64,000 nt of DNA from Hyphomicrobiales bacterium. GTDB lineage: Bacteria; Pseudomonadota; Alphaproteobacteria; Rhizobiales; Rhizobiaceae. Shown one piece after another: positions 1 to 9,911 of this stretch (its first letter is position 1; each line of letters opens with the position of its first letter). The notes under the pieces were generated by a model. The model worked only from the letters and a program-made list of their open reading frames with translations, had not been told where the DNA came from and made no database searches. The translations under genes and the position numbers were made by a program. Where the stretch lies: the NCBI GenBank assembly GCA_900467745.1, contig UBQW01000010.1, positions 310,001 to 374,000 on the forward strand, written 5' to 3'.

Positions 1-3000
1 CCCGCCGGCGGACGCCACGAACCTGACGCCGAGTTCGACGGAGCTCGAATCGCTGTCGGCGGCGATCGTGGGCGTCTGCGAAGATGAGAACAAGCTCGAT
101 GTCGTCGGTGGGGTGTTTGGCTGGCTGACCGTCAGGTTTACTTGCGCCGATGCCGTGCCGCCGCGCCCGTCCGAGATCGTGTAGGTGAAGCTTGCGGCGC
201 CTACATAGCCGCTCGCTGCCGTGAAGATCACGGAATTCGTCTGGCTGTTGAAAGTAACGATGCCGTTCGCCGCCGCGCTCACGCCCGTTATCGAAAGCAA
301 ATCTCCGTCCGCGTCAGTGTCGTTTGCAAGAAGCGTGGCAGCGGCGATCGATAGGGCGGTGTTTGAATAGGCCTGGAGCCCGTTGTCGTTTGCGGCGACC
401 GGTGCCGTATTGCTGACCGTCGACTGGTTGAAGACGACATCCACCCAGTAGTTCGATGCCTGATAGCTGGAGGTCGGGAAAAGCGAACTCGCACCGTAGC
501 TGTAAAGGCCATTGCCACCGCTTGCGGCACTTGAAAGCCCGGTTAGAACGCCGTTGGTGTGATCGGTCGAGAAGTAATTCGTGGTCGCGACGTAGGAGCC
601 GGTCGTATGATACGACGCAATGTAGGTGACGCCGGCGGCAATCTGGATCGCGCTGCTGAACGTCGCGGTTTGCCAGCCGCTCAGCGATTCATTGGCGAAG
701 TTTACAGTCCCGACGAGCTGCCCGTCTGCGGTCCAGATTGATCCGGTATGAGCGCCGGTATCGCCGGCGGCCTTATAGAAGCTGATGCCGGTGATCGTGC
801 CACTCGCGGATGAGACAAACTTCATTCCGAGTTCCACCGGCGTCGTATCGTGAATTGCCGAGCCGGTCGGTCCTTCGGCGGCCGTAAACAGCCCGACGCC
901 TGCGGGCCCCTCTTGCACCGTCAGGCTGACATTGCCCTGGCTGGTACCATTGCGTCCGTCCGACAAAGTGTAGGTAAACGTCGCAGGGCCGGTGTAGCCA
1001 GCGGTCGGCGTGAACACCACTGTTCCGGTCTGGGTGTTCAAAGATACCGTCCCGTTCACGGCATTGCCGACTGCGGTTATCGTCAGAGCGTCGCCATTTG
1101 CATCGGTGTCGTTTGCGGTCAGAGCCGCGATCGACAGCGTCAGGGAACCGTTGCGCCCGATCGTGAAGCCGCCGTCGTCGTTGGCGACAGGGGCGGTGTT
1201 GGCGCCAGCGTCGAACACGACGTCGACCCAGTAGTTCGAGCCGCTTGGATTGAGGGTCGGGAAAACGGAGGTGGGGCTGTAAGAATAAACACCGCCTCCA
1301 TCGACGGTCTTCAAGAGGCCGTTGCTATATGTCGATGCGAAGTAATTCTCTGTGACTGAGAAATAGCCGTTGCTGTGGTACGAGGCGGTATACGTCGTTC
1401 CCGCCGTGATCTGCACGGGGCTCGAAAACATCACGGTTTGCCAGCCCGAGAGAGACTCGTTCGTGGAAATACCGGTTGCGAGGAGCGTGCCATCGGCGTT
1501 CCAGAGGCTGACGACGTGTTCGCCGATGTTATAGAAGCCCTTGTAGAAGCGGATGCCCTGCACGAGACCGCCTGTGGTCGATTGGAAGCGGACACCAAGC
1601 TCGACCGGATCACGGTCGATAGCCGTTTCGGTCGTAGGCTTCGATGCAAGCGTCCAGAGACCTTGCGTCTGGGGCAACGAAACGGTCACCTGGGTGCCGG
1701 CTGATGGAGCCTCCAGATTGACACTGTCATCCACCGCGCGTGACATGATCGTGTAAGTGCCGCTTGCCTGGACGACCCAATTGTAGCTCCAGTTTTCCCG
1801 ACCGGTGGCCTTGAACCAGTGCTGCCCGCCATCGGTCGAGACTTCGACACCGGCGATGATGCCGCCGCCGAAATCCATTGCGGTTCCGGTCACAGTGACG
1901 TGCTGGCCTTCGAGGAAACTGCCGCCGAGTGTCGGTGAAGTGATGGTCGAGGTCGGCTTGAGAGTATCCGTCGATTGTGTGGCGAGAACCAAGCTGGCGT
2001 CGAGCGTCGTCGGCAGGATGCCCATGTCGGCGAACATATTGACCATGGCCTGCTGGACATTCGGATCGGTCGGCGTCGCGGGACCCTCGTGATCGGCGTT
2101 CAAACCCCATGACCAGAATACAGTTCCAGCCCCGAAGACCAGCGCGCCGCTTTCGGCGCGATACATGGTCAGACTGTGCGTCGCGATCGCGCTACCAACG
2201 GTCGTTCCGTAGTCTCGCAGGTAGGTGTCTACGGATACGCTGGAGAGCGACAGATTGATCAGGCCCGCCGGCCGGAAGCCGTTCTCCACGTCGGAATCCC
2301 ACTCGTAGCCGAGAAGGTTCTGCACCAAGCTGTAGGTTTCACCCGGCTGCAGGTTGGCAACGTCGGTGTTGCGCCAGAAGCGCAGTTGCGAATAGTCGTA
2401 AGGGATGGTGATCGTGTCCAGCCGGTAGCTGTCTACGGTGAACATCGTGCCCGTCAGCGAATTCTCCGGCTCCTGGCCCGGATCGGCATAGCGCGGATCA
2501 CGCCAAGTGCCGGTGCCGATACTGCTCGGGTCGCTGCTGGTTCCCCATGTCTCCTTGTAGCAGACCATCGTGCGATAAGGCGTGCCGTTGCCGTCAATGC
2601 TGGTTTCCCAGCGGATCTTCCAATAGACCTCGTTTCCGCTCCAGAAGGCAAGGTTGACGCCGCTGTCGCGCGCCGCTTCCACGTTGGCGCGCTGCTCGGC
2701 CGACCAGTATTCGTCGTGGCCGACGGACAGGAATGCGTCGTGGTTCAGGAGTAGGCTGCCGCTTCGGGCTGAATCGACGCCAGAGATGTAGGAAACGTCG
2801 TAGCCGTTTTGCTCTAGCCAAGAGATTGCGGAGGCTTCGACACCGAAGATGTAATCGTGAGTGCCGCCGACCGGGCTGGTGTTGGTGATGATCGGTCGGT
2901 TGTAGCTGACCGCCGAAGCGCGGCCGATCGCTGTCAGGCCACAGCTGCAATTCGGAGGCAGATAGCCAATCATGTCGGCAGGATCGACGGGCACTTCGCC

Positions 3001-4065
3001 GTAGTAGAGGCTAGCGCCGCCCCAGGCGTTGTAAGCCTGCCATGTCGTGTCCGACGTCTGGAAGACGATATCGCTCGCTGAGGCGTCATCGCGCACGATA
3101 AACGGGATAATGCCGGCGTCCTCGACACCATCTTCGCGAACGAGCTTGGCGAAGTAGACGCCAGATACAGCGTCTGCTGGAATCTCCCAGCTGGCCGACA
3201 CCGACCAGTTACCGCAGTCGATCAGGCCAAGCGACATGTCAACGATCGGGTGTGGTTGGATCTGAGCGGTCGTTAGAGATTTGTCGATGGACGCGACCTT
3301 GCGGGCTCCATCACCGCCGTAATAGCCCATGCGATAGATATCGATGCGGTAGTGCGTCGAATCCGTCGCGATCTTGAAATCGACGGTCTGCCCGATGTTG
3401 GAGCTGATCTCGGTAGCGAAGCCCTGAATGGTGCCATTGCCGTCTCCTTCGAGCGCCCATTCGCTACGCGCCGTGCCTTGCTTCATGTTCTCAAGAGCGA
3501 TCTTGTTCGGCGTGGCCGCAACGGCCGCCGGTGCCATCAGCGCGGTTGTCGTCGCGGTCGGCTCGCTTGTGCTTTCTGCCGATGCCACAGCCGTTGATGC
3601 CGCCGTCGCAGAGGCCGTACGCAAGACCGCTAAAGCGGTGGGAGCGACAGCCTCAACTGACGAGGTGGAGGCATCGACCGATGACGAAGGAGCGCTGCTG
3701 TTTGGAAGAACTATGCTCGCGCTTGCTGTCGCGAGGCGGGCGGGCATAGGAGCCGCATCCGCCGGCAAAACCGTCCGTGGCTCGTTGGTCGACATTGTCG
3801 CCGTGGACGTGTCGATGAGCGCTGAGGTCGCCGAGTTTGTGGTCGAAGCGGCATCACTAGCGGAACTGAATGTAGCTGCGGTGGTTGTCGCAGCACCATT
3901 CGCGGATACCTGGAACGCCGTGGCCGTTGTGTTCGGTTGAGCACTTGTCGCATCTGAAGCGGTGGGCGCAGCGCCAGTACTCCAGGTTTGGGCCGCGGCA
4001 TAGACTGTCGTGGCCCCGCCGAACGCACTGAGATAACTGTTATTACGACCGCGTACTTTAATCAT
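1..4065 (-). CDS. Giant repeat protein: DMFase-like domain, DUF4082 and cadherin-like repeats (3' end outside window)
   Basis: Reading the minus strand from ATG 4065 gives an open frame of 1355 codons that runs off the window edge, so the C-terminus is missing. AGGGG lies 11 nt upstream of the ATG. Residues about 15-190 are an Ala/Ser/Thr-rich low-complexity stretch. Residues about 190-690 resemble the large-subunit-like domain of N,N-dimethylformamidase (motifs VGHDEYWS and FWSGNEVYWK). An Ig-like segment follows at about 705-795. Then come alternating DUF4082-like units (about 797-950, 1050-1212, 1325 onward; each of the complete ones ends NYWVDVVF) and cadherin-like tandem repeats with LxANDTDADGD-type motifs (about 950-1050, 1215-1313). 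There is no Sec signal peptide, so type I secretion is possible; that is inference, because the C-terminus is not visible. The ligand and any enzymatic activity are unknown. Confidence 0.85.
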   Translation of the reverse strand, partial: MIKVRGRNNSYLSAFGGATTVYAAAQTWSTGAAPTASDATSAQPNTTATAFQVSANGAATTTAATFSSASDAASTTNSATSALIDTSTATMSTNEPRTVLPADAAPMPARLATASASIVLPNSSAPSSSVDASTSSVEAVAPTALAVLRTASATAASTAVASAESTSEPTATTTALMAPAAVAATPNKIALENMKQGTARSEWALEGDGNGTIQGFATEISSNIGQTVDFKIATDSTHYRIDIYRMGYYGGDGARKVASIDKSLTTAQIQPHPIVDMSLGLIDCGNWSVSASWEIPADAVSGVYFAKLVREDGVEDAGIIPFIVRDDASASDIVFQTSDTTWQAYNAWGGASLYYGEVPVDPADMIGYLPPNCSCGLTAIGRASAVSYNRPIITNTSPVGGTHDYIFGVEASAISWLEQNGYDVSYISGVDSARSGSLLLNHDAFLSVGHDEYWSAEQRANVEAARDSGVNLAFWSGNEVYWKIRWETSIDGNGTPYRTMVCYKETWGTSSDPSSIGTGTWRDPRYADPGQEPENSLTGTMFTVDSYRLDTITIPYDYSQLRFWRNTDVANLQPGETYSLVQNLLGYEWDSDVENGFRPAGLINLSLSSVSVDTYLRDYGTTVGSAIATHSLTMYRAESGALVFGAGTVFWSWGLNADHEGPATPTDPNVQQAMVNMFADMGILPTTLDASLVLATQSTDTLKPTSTITSPTLGGSFLEGQHVTVTGTAMDFGGGIIAGVEVSTDGGQHWFKATGRENWSYNWVVQASGTYTIMSRAVDDSVNLEAPSAGTQVTVSLPQTQGLWTLASKPTTETAIDRDPVELGVRFQSTTGGLVQGIRFYKGFYNIGEHVVSLWNADGTLLATGISTNESLSGWQTVMFSSPVQITAGTTYTASYHSNGYFSVTENYFASTYSNGLLKTVDGGGVYSYSPTSVFPTLNPSGSNYWVDVVFDAGANTAPVANDDGGFTIGRNGSLTLSIAALTANDTDANGDALTITAVGNAVNGTVSLNTQTGTVVFTPTAGYTGPATFTYTLSDGRNGTSQGNVSLTVQEGPAGVGLFTAAEGPTGSAIHDTTPVELGMKFVSSASGTITGISFYKAAGDTGAHTGSIWTADGQLVGTVNFANESLSGWQTATFSSAIQIAAGVTYIASYHTTGSYVATTNYFSTDHTNGVLTGLSSAASGGNGLYSYGASSLFPTSSYQASNYWVDVVFNQSTVSNTAPVAANDNGLQAYSNTALSIAAATLLANDTDADGDLLSITGVSAAANGIVTFNSQTNSVIFTAASGYVGAASFTYTISDGRGGTASAQVNLTVSQPNTPPTTSSLFSSSQTPTIAADSDSSSVELGVRFVASAGG

Positions 4066-4366
4066 CTGCCACACATCCCCTGACGAGTGGCCATGGTGCC
4101 ATCTTTCGTTCTGCAGGAAACGACGGCAATCAGTGGTACGCAGAAAAGCGGTTTGTACTTCGTTTTGATTACTTAGCGCGAGCGTTATGTTCGGATTCTG
4201 CTCGAATATCTGCGTCGATACGTCTTTGTTGCTTTGTATCTCGCATCGACCGCCATTGAGCGATGCAAATAGCGGCCGCCAGATCGACCAAATGCACCAT
4301 GCACAATTCATTGAACAGCTCAGGTCGTGAAGGGAACTGGATCCCTGATCACGGGGTTACTGCCCC
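4066..4366. other. Divergent intergenic region
   Basis: About 300 bases separate the giant surface-protein gene from the topoisomerase gene, which is read the other way. The region must hold promoters for both, but no convincing -35/-10 pair or operator was identified. The last 20 bases contain GGGG-TTACTG-CCCC directly before the topoisomerase ATG, a short inverted repeat that could affect its weak ribosome-binding region. No coding sequence is supported here. Confidence 0.5.
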
Positions 4367-5425
4367 ATGGACCAGACGATCAAGCAACCGGATTTCCCTA
4401 ACGCGGCATTGGCCTCGTCTCGACTGGTTTACACCACGGATATCGAGAGTGGCATCACGCGTAAGGCAGGAAAAAATGGTTTCCTCTACTACGCTCCCGA
4501 TGGCGGCAGGATCACGGATAGCGCGGAGATTTTGCGGCTTAATACATTAGCGATTCCGCCTGCCTATGTCGACGTTCACATATCGCCCAATCCTCTCTCG
4601 CATCTGCAGGCGATCGGCATCGATGCGCGAGGGCGGAGGCAGTATCGCTATCATCCGGAATGGCATTCGGAGCGGGCACGTGCCAAGTTCGACCAGCTAC
4701 TCGACTTCGGTGAGCGCCTGCCTGACATACGAGCGCGAGTAGACATCGATTTGCGAGCCCGCGCGCCGACGATGGACAAGGCACTGGCCACCGTCGTCTG
4801 GATGCTCGACAATCTCTACATCCGCATCGGGAATGCGGCATACGCTGAGGATAACGGCTCCTTCGGCCTGACGACCTTGCGCCGCCGACACGTCAAGATC
4901 GACGGCTCCAAGGTGAAGTTCCGCTTCAAGGGAAAATCCGGCAAGGAGTGGAACCTGGTGCACACGGATAGGCGCATCGCGCGCGCTGTCTGCAGCCTGC
5001 AGGAATTACCGGGACAACAATTGTTCCAGTATGTCTGCGAAGACGGGACCCGCCGGCAAATATCGTCGCAGGACGTCAACGAGTATATCCGGGATGTATC
5101 CGGCGCCGAGTTCAGCTCCCGCCAGTTTCGGACATGGGGCGCGACCTGCGCGGCCGTCACTGCCTTCACACCCCTGGAGGTTGCCGCCACCGAGGCCGCG
5201 CTCGCGCGACAAATGAACGAAGTGATCGACGCCATTGCCGCCATGCTCGTCAATACGCGCGCGGTGTGCCGCTCGTCCTACATTCATCCCGCTGTGTTCG
5301 ACGAGTTCAAGGCCGGCAGATTGGGCCAGCTGTTGCGCGCGAGGCCGACACGAAGCAAGCGACTGCTGAAATGGATGGATGCGGAAGAGGCCCGTGTGCT
5401 GGGTTGGCTGAAATCCTTGCCTTGA
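4367..5425 (+). CDS. DNA topoisomerase IB (poxvirus-type)
   Basis: The 352-residue protein matches the bacterial type IB topoisomerase family, which relaxes supercoils by nicking one strand through a 3'-phosphotyrosine link. Visible landmarks are the N-terminal IPPAYVDV segment, the catalytic-domain stretch YIRIGNAAYAEDNGSFGLTTLRRRHV (residues 151-176), the arginine in FRTWGA (R255), and the C-terminal SSYIHP motif carrying the probable nucleophile Y305. Length is normal for the family. The ribosome-binding site before ATG 4367 is poor. The gene is monocistronic and converges on treZ. Such genes are common accessory genes in rhizobia; their physiological role is not well defined. Confidence 0.9.
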   Translation: MDQTIKQPDFPNAALASSRLVYTTDIESGITRKAGKNGFLYYAPDGGRITDSAEILRLNTLAIPPAYVDVHISPNPLSHLQAIGIDARGRRQYRYHPEWHSERARAKFDQLLDFGERLPDIRARVDIDLRARAPTMDKALATVVWMLDNLYIRIGNAAYAEDNGSFGLTTLRRRHVKIDGSKVKFRFKGKSGKEWNLVHTDRRIARAVCSLQELPGQQLFQYVCEDGTRRQISSQDVNEYIRDVSGAEFSSRQFRTWGATCAAVTAFTPLEVAATEAALARQMNEVIDAIAAMLVNTRAVCRSSYIHPAVFDEFKAGRLGQLLRARPTRSKRLLKWMDAEEARVLGWLKSLP

Positions 5426-5467
5426 AAGGCTGCGTCTTCGGCCGATGGAAAGCCTGATAATGGTTCG

Positions 5468-7237
5468 TCACTCGCGGCTTACGCTCCAGCAGACTGACCA
5501 CGGCGACAGGTTACTGCCAGATGACGCGTCAAGGCCGAAGATTGCCTCTGCCCCATCCGTCATAGGGTCCATCGCAATCGTTTCCTCTCCAAGGTTCGCC
5601 CGCAGGCACAACCGGCCGCCGCTCGCCAACGACCAATCGGCGGCGACGGCCGTAAAGTCCGATCCGGCGACGATTTCGCCGCGGCGCATTCCTGCCAGAA
5701 GCGGGACGATCTTCTTGTGGCGGATCGCAAGCAGCGAGGCGTAGAAGTCGCGCATGTCGGCGCAGTGGGGATCGGTGACGGCAGACCAATCGAGCTTGGC
5801 CATCTCGAAGGTCGATGGCGCGGTCGGGTCCAGCAGATCATCCGTATCGAAGCCCGGCAGTCGCGAGAGCTCCTCGCGGCGCCCTTTTCGCACCATCTCG
5901 TTCAGCTCTTCATTGAGGTCGCAGAAATAGGGGAATGCGTCGCGCGCCCCCCATTCCTCACCCATGAACAACATCGGTATTTGCGGCGCGAGCAGATAGA
6001 CCGCTGCCATCGACTTTATGACGTGAACGGGCTGCGCGGCGATGATCCGGTCGCCCATCGCCCGGTTGCCGATCTGGTCATGGTTCTGGATGAAGGAGAC
6101 TAACGCCGTAGGCGGCAGTTCGCTCGTGCTCTTGCCCCGGTTTTCGCCGCGATAGGGCATGTGCTGGCCCTGAAATACAAAGCCTTCCGCGAGCGAACGC
6201 GCAAGCGCTTCGCCATTATCAGCGTAATCTGCGTAATAGCCGAAGCGCTCGCCGGTGGCGGCGATGTGCAGCGTGTGGTGGATGTCGTCGTTCCATTGTG
6301 CCGTGAACAGACCTGTTTTGCCATCGCTCATGCGCTTCAGGAGATCGCTGTCGTTTTCCTCGTTCTCGACAATCAGGTGAACATGGCGAACGCCAGCGGC
6401 GGCGCGCACGCGCCGTGCGAGTTCCAGCAGCAGATGTTCCTCGCTGTCGTCATTGATGGCGTGAACGGCATCCAGTCGCAGCCCGTCGAGCCTGAAGACG
6501 GTGATCCAGTAGATGGCGTTCTGAATGACAAATTCGCGCATCGGCCGCGCCATCGCACCATCATAATCGATGCCTTTGCCCCACGGTGTCTTGTGCCGGT
6601 CGGTGAACAGCGGCGCATAGAGGGGCAGATAATTGCCGTCGGGGCCGAAGTGATTGTAGACGACGTCAAGGAAGACCGAGATTCCGCGTTCGTGGGCAGC
6701 ATCGATGAGCGCCATTAGATACTCGGGCCTGCCATAGCTGCCGTCGGGCGCATAGGGCAGCACACCGTCGTAGCCCCAGCCGTAACGTCCCGGAAAATCG
6801 GCAACAGGCATGAGCTGGATCGCCGTCACGCCTAGCCGCGCGAGATGATCGAGACGCCCGATTGCCGCGAGGAAGGTGCCCTCTTCGGTGAAGGTGCCGA
6901 CGTGCAGTTCGTAGAGGACGGTTTCTTCCCACGGGCGCCCAGACCAGGTTTCGGCTTTCCAGTAGTGGTCCGTGAGATCGACGACCTCGCTGAACCCGTG
7001 CACATCGTGCGGCTGAAAGCGTGAGGCCGGATCGGGCACCTGCAGGCCTTCTGGAAGAACAAACCGGTAAAGCGCGCCTGCGCCGACGCCGGCGACCTCC
7101 ACCTCGTGCCAGCCGTCGGCGAGTTGGCGCATGGGTCGGGGTTCCTGGTCTTCCAGCTTCAGGCGGACGCTGTCGAGAAGAGGCGCCCAAAGGCGGAAAA
7201 CCACGCCCCTGTCGGAAATGACGGGTCCGAATTGCAT
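5468..7237 (-). CDS. treZ: Malto-oligosyltrehalose trehalohydrolase
   Basis: This is a GH13 enzyme that releases trehalose from maltooligosyl trehalose made by TreY. The N-terminal beta domain (FGPVISDRGVVFRLWAP) leads into a TIM barrel with VRLDGLRLDAVHAI (nucleophile Asp), LIVENEEND (acid Glu) and SFIQNHDQIGNRA (transition-state Asp). About 589 residues is typical. ATG 7237 is chosen because homologues begin near MQFGP; a GTG at 7279 would add 14 residues. It lies downstream of treY in the same direction, with 123 bases between, so the two probably form one trehalose-from-glycogen operon. No treX debranching gene is present in the window. Confidence 0.93.
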   Translation of the reverse strand: MQFGPVISDRGVVFRLWAPLLDSVRLKLEDQEPRPMRQLADGWHEVEVAGVGAGALYRFVLPEGLQVPDPASRFQPHDVHGFSEVVDLTDHYWKAETWSGRPWEETVLYELHVGTFTEEGTFLAAIGRLDHLARLGVTAIQLMPVADFPGRYGWGYDGVLPYAPDGSYGRPEYLMALIDAAHERGISVFLDVVYNHFGPDGNYLPLYAPLFTDRHKTPWGKGIDYDGAMARPMREFVIQNAIYWITVFRLDGLRLDAVHAINDDSEEHLLLELARRVRAAAGVRHVHLIVENEENDSDLLKRMSDGKTGLFTAQWNDDIHHTLHIAATGERFGYYADYADNGEALARSLAEGFVFQGQHMPYRGENRGKSTSELPPTALVSFIQNHDQIGNRAMGDRIIAAQPVHVIKSMAAVYLLAPQIPMLFMGEEWGARDAFPYFCDLNEELNEMVRKGRREELSRLPGFDTDDLLDPTAPSTFEMAKLDWSAVTDPHCADMRDFYASLLAIRHKKIVPLLAGMRRGEIVAGSDFTAVAADWSLASGGRLCLRANLGEETIAMDPMTDGAEAIFGLDASSGSNLSPWSVCWSVSRE

Positions 7238-7360
7238 ATCAGTCACGCGAGGCCTTTCGACAAATGGGATTGGCTGCACTCAACGCGGGCGCGGGCGAAA
7301 AGTTCGCGACCGACGGAGTGGCGGTTTGTCACGGTTGAGTTATCCATACCGCTGAACAGG

Positions 7361-9826
7361 TCACTCAACTTGCAGCAAAGCGACCGGTCGCCTTCCCAGC
7401 AGCTTCGCCACGGGGATCGACGAGGCGGTGTCGATCGACCGCTCAGTCAGGAGATCACGTATCGAACCCTGTAGCCCCGCGGGCAAGATGATGGCGGTGT
7501 CGTCCCAGAATTCGGGGCCGGCAAAGAGCTTTCCAGGCTCCAGCTGCCCCATCATCATGCGCGGGGTCACCGTGATGGTGAACGTATTGCGCAGCCGCCG
7601 AGCGTATGCGATGACATGGCGGCGGCGGCTGCCCGTCACCGACAAAGGCACATAATCTCCCTCGGCAAACAGGGCAGGCAGGCGTTTGCGCAGATTGAGG
7701 CCAATCTGGATTATGCGCTGTTTGAGGGCTGGAACGGTCAGCTCCGAAATCGGGTCACGCGTTGCCAGCAGGCGGGCGAGTTCCGCCGTGTCGATCTGGC
7801 GCCGGTTGTCAGGATCGACGAGGCTGAAGTCGCAAGCTTCCGAGCCCTGATAGATATCGGGCACGCCGGGGGCCGTCAGCTTGATCAGCGTTTGCGACAG
7901 GCTGTTCAGGTAGCCTGCGGCCATCACCGGCCGGAGCGTTTCGGCGAAGTCCTCGTGGAAGGTCAGGCTGGCGGAGGCGGTGAGCGCGGCCGCATAGCTC
8001 TTGACTGCCGTCTCGTATTGTTCGTGCGGCGCATTCCAGTCCGTCACAAGCTTTGCCTCGCGCACTGCCTTCTCGGCATAGGCGACGAAACGATCTGTCA
8101 GTGCTCCGGCAGCGCCATCGCGAAACTCCTCCGGCCATATGCCGGCCAATGCCTGGTAGAGCATCCATTCGACATTGGCGTCGGGCGTCAGGCCTGCCGG
8201 CAACTCGGTCAGGTGGCCGCGGTTCATGTCACGCCAGCGTTCTACCCCTAGCCGCCATACATCAGGTTCCTCGCTCAGAACGTAAAGGCGGGCGCGGGCG
8301 TCCTCGCCGCGCTTGGTGTCGTGGGTGGAGGTGGCCGACAGGCCGTTTGGCTGCTGCTTTGCCCTTTGCTGCATCAACTCATGAAATGCATCGACGCCGC
8401 CCGCCGGCCGACCCGGCTCGCCGCCGACTTCGTTGGCGCCAAGAAGCAAGTTGTGGCGATAAAACAGTGTGTCTTCCATGGCCTTGGCCATGATCGGGCC
8501 ACTCAACTGCTGGAAGCGTCGCTGGAATTCTTCTGTGCGAGGGCCGCCATCGAGGAGCATCGCTACGGCGTCCAACGCATCGCGGTCTCCGGTTTGCTGA
8601 GCGGCATCGCCAACGGCCCGCTCAATGAGCAGGCGATCGCTGTCCGACAATTTTCCGGCACGGCCATAGGTGCGATAGAAGGGAAACGCGACGAGCAGTT
8701 CCTTGATGGCGGATGCAAGCCGCTGTTCGTCCTGATCGGCCAGAAGCGAATGCGCGATCGCCACAAGCCGATTTGTCTCGCCCTCGAAGTTGCGCTCGAC
8801 CATCAGCAACTTTGCCTGGCGTAGACCGATGGTGAAATCGGCCGCATCCGGCGAGAGATTGGCATAGGCATGGCGAAATTCGCGCATGCCATCGGGATCG
8901 ATGAAGAGATTGCTGAGCGCCGAGATGAACTCGTATCCGGTTGTGCCTTCGATCGGCCAGTCGGCCGGCAGTGTCTCTCCATGCCCGACAATCTTCTCGG
9001 CGACGATATAAATCTCGGGGCCCACGGTCGCACGCAGGCGGTCGAGATAGGCAGAGGGATCGGCGAGCCCGTCAATGTGATCGAGCCGCAGCCCCTGCAC
9101 GTGGCCGGCGCGCACCAAGTCGAGCACCAGCGCATGGCTGTCGGCAAAGACCTGCTCGTCCTCGACACGCAGCCCAACCAGTCCGGTGACTTCGAAGAAG
9201 CGCCGATAGCTGAGCGTCTTCGCGGCATCCTGCCAGAAAGTCAGCTGCCAGGATTGCTGATCGTGAACGCTCGATATCTGCGAGCGATCTTTCAGGTCGC
9301 CTGATAATGGCGCGGTGCTATCCAGGTTGAGCGGCAATCGGGTCTCGAAATAGGCGAGCGACCAATCGCCGGTTTGCGGATCGCGTTGCAACTCGAACTC
9401 GCCATCGGCGAGTGCGTCGTCGAAGCTCTTTCCGAGGATCGGCAGCGTCAGCCGCTGGTTCCAATCGATATCGAAATGATCAGCATATTTGCTGTCCGCG
9501 CCAAATTTCAGAACATCCGCCCACCAGGCGTTCTCGGTCGAGGCCGCCATGTGGTTCGGCACGATGTCGAGGATCAGGCCGAGGCGCTCGGCTTTCAGTG
9601 CGGCGCTCAGGCGCTCGAAGCCCTCGCGTCCGCCGATCGCGGGATCGATCTCGTTGCAATCGGTGACGTCGTAGCCATGCGTCGATCCCGATGTGGCAGT
9701 GAAGATCGGCGATGCATAAAGATGGCTGATGCCGAGTGATTTCAGGCAAGGGATGAAATCGATGGCAGTGTCGAAGGTCATGCCATCTCGAAATTGCAGC
9801 CTGTAGGTCGATGTCGGTATGTGCAT
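7361..9826 (-). CDS. treY: Malto-oligosyltrehalose synthase
   Basis: TreY isomerises the terminal alpha-1,4 bond of a maltodextrin to alpha,alpha-1,1, the first step of TreYZ trehalose synthesis, an osmoprotectant route. The protein starts MHIPTSTYRLQFRDGM, the family's usual opening. It contains YASPIFTATSGSTHGYDV, LDIVPNHMA, GLRLDHIDGLADP and IVAEKIVG of the GH13 barrel, and TSTHDTKRGEDARAR near residue 510. ATG 9826 is chosen over an upstream start at 9889 because AGAGG sits 7 nt before it and the extra N-terminus is unlike homologues. About 821 residues is somewhat shorter than many TreY proteins but has no gap in the core motifs. Confidence 0.93.
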   Translation of the reverse strand: MHIPTSTYRLQFRDGMTFDTAIDFIPCLKSLGISHLYASPIFTATSGSTHGYDVTDCNEIDPAIGGREGFERLSAALKAERLGLILDIVPNHMAASTENAWWADVLKFGADSKYADHFDIDWNQRLTLPILGKSFDDALADGEFELQRDPQTGDWSLAYFETRLPLNLDSTAPLSGDLKDRSQISSVHDQQSWQLTFWQDAAKTLSYRRFFEVTGLVGLRVEDEQVFADSHALVLDLVRAGHVQGLRLDHIDGLADPSAYLDRLRATVGPEIYIVAEKIVGHGETLPADWPIEGTTGYEFISALSNLFIDPDGMREFRHAYANLSPDAADFTIGLRQAKLLMVERNFEGETNRLVAIAHSLLADQDEQRLASAIKELLVAFPFYRTYGRAGKLSDSDRLLIERAVGDAAQQTGDRDALDAVAMLLDGGPRTEEFQRRFQQLSGPIMAKAMEDTLFYRHNLLLGANEVGGEPGRPAGGVDAFHELMQQRAKQQPNGLSATSTHDTKRGEDARARLYVLSEEPDVWRLGVERWRDMNRGHLTELPAGLTPDANVEWMLYQALAGIWPEEFRDGAAGALTDRFVAYAEKAVREAKLVTDWNAPHEQYETAVKSYAAALTASASLTFHEDFAETLRPVMAAGYLNSLSQTLIKLTAPGVPDIYQGSEACDFSLVDPDNRRQIDTAELARLLATRDPISELTVPALKQRIIQIGLNLRKRLPALFAEGDYVPLSVTGSRRRHVIAYARRLRNTFTITVTPRMMMGQLEPGKLFAGPEFWDDTAIILPAGLQGSIRDLLTERSIDTASSIPVAKLLGRRPVALLQVE

Positions 9827-9911
9827 CTGTCGCCTCTGGTGGGATCGCGACACAGCAACAGCGCCAGCGCGCCTTTTGTTCCCATGCAATTTCCTGACAC
9901 GTTCGAGGCGG

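Noticed and set aside
3428..3940. 170-codon Ala/Val-rich plus-strand frame
   Set aside because: It is the complement of the Ser/Thr/Ala-rich leader of the giant surface protein, whose frame is open for 1355 codons.
5426..5467. Terminator between the topoisomerase and treZ genes
   Set aside because: AGGCT and AGCCT arms exist but are only five bases with an 18-base loop and no T-run.
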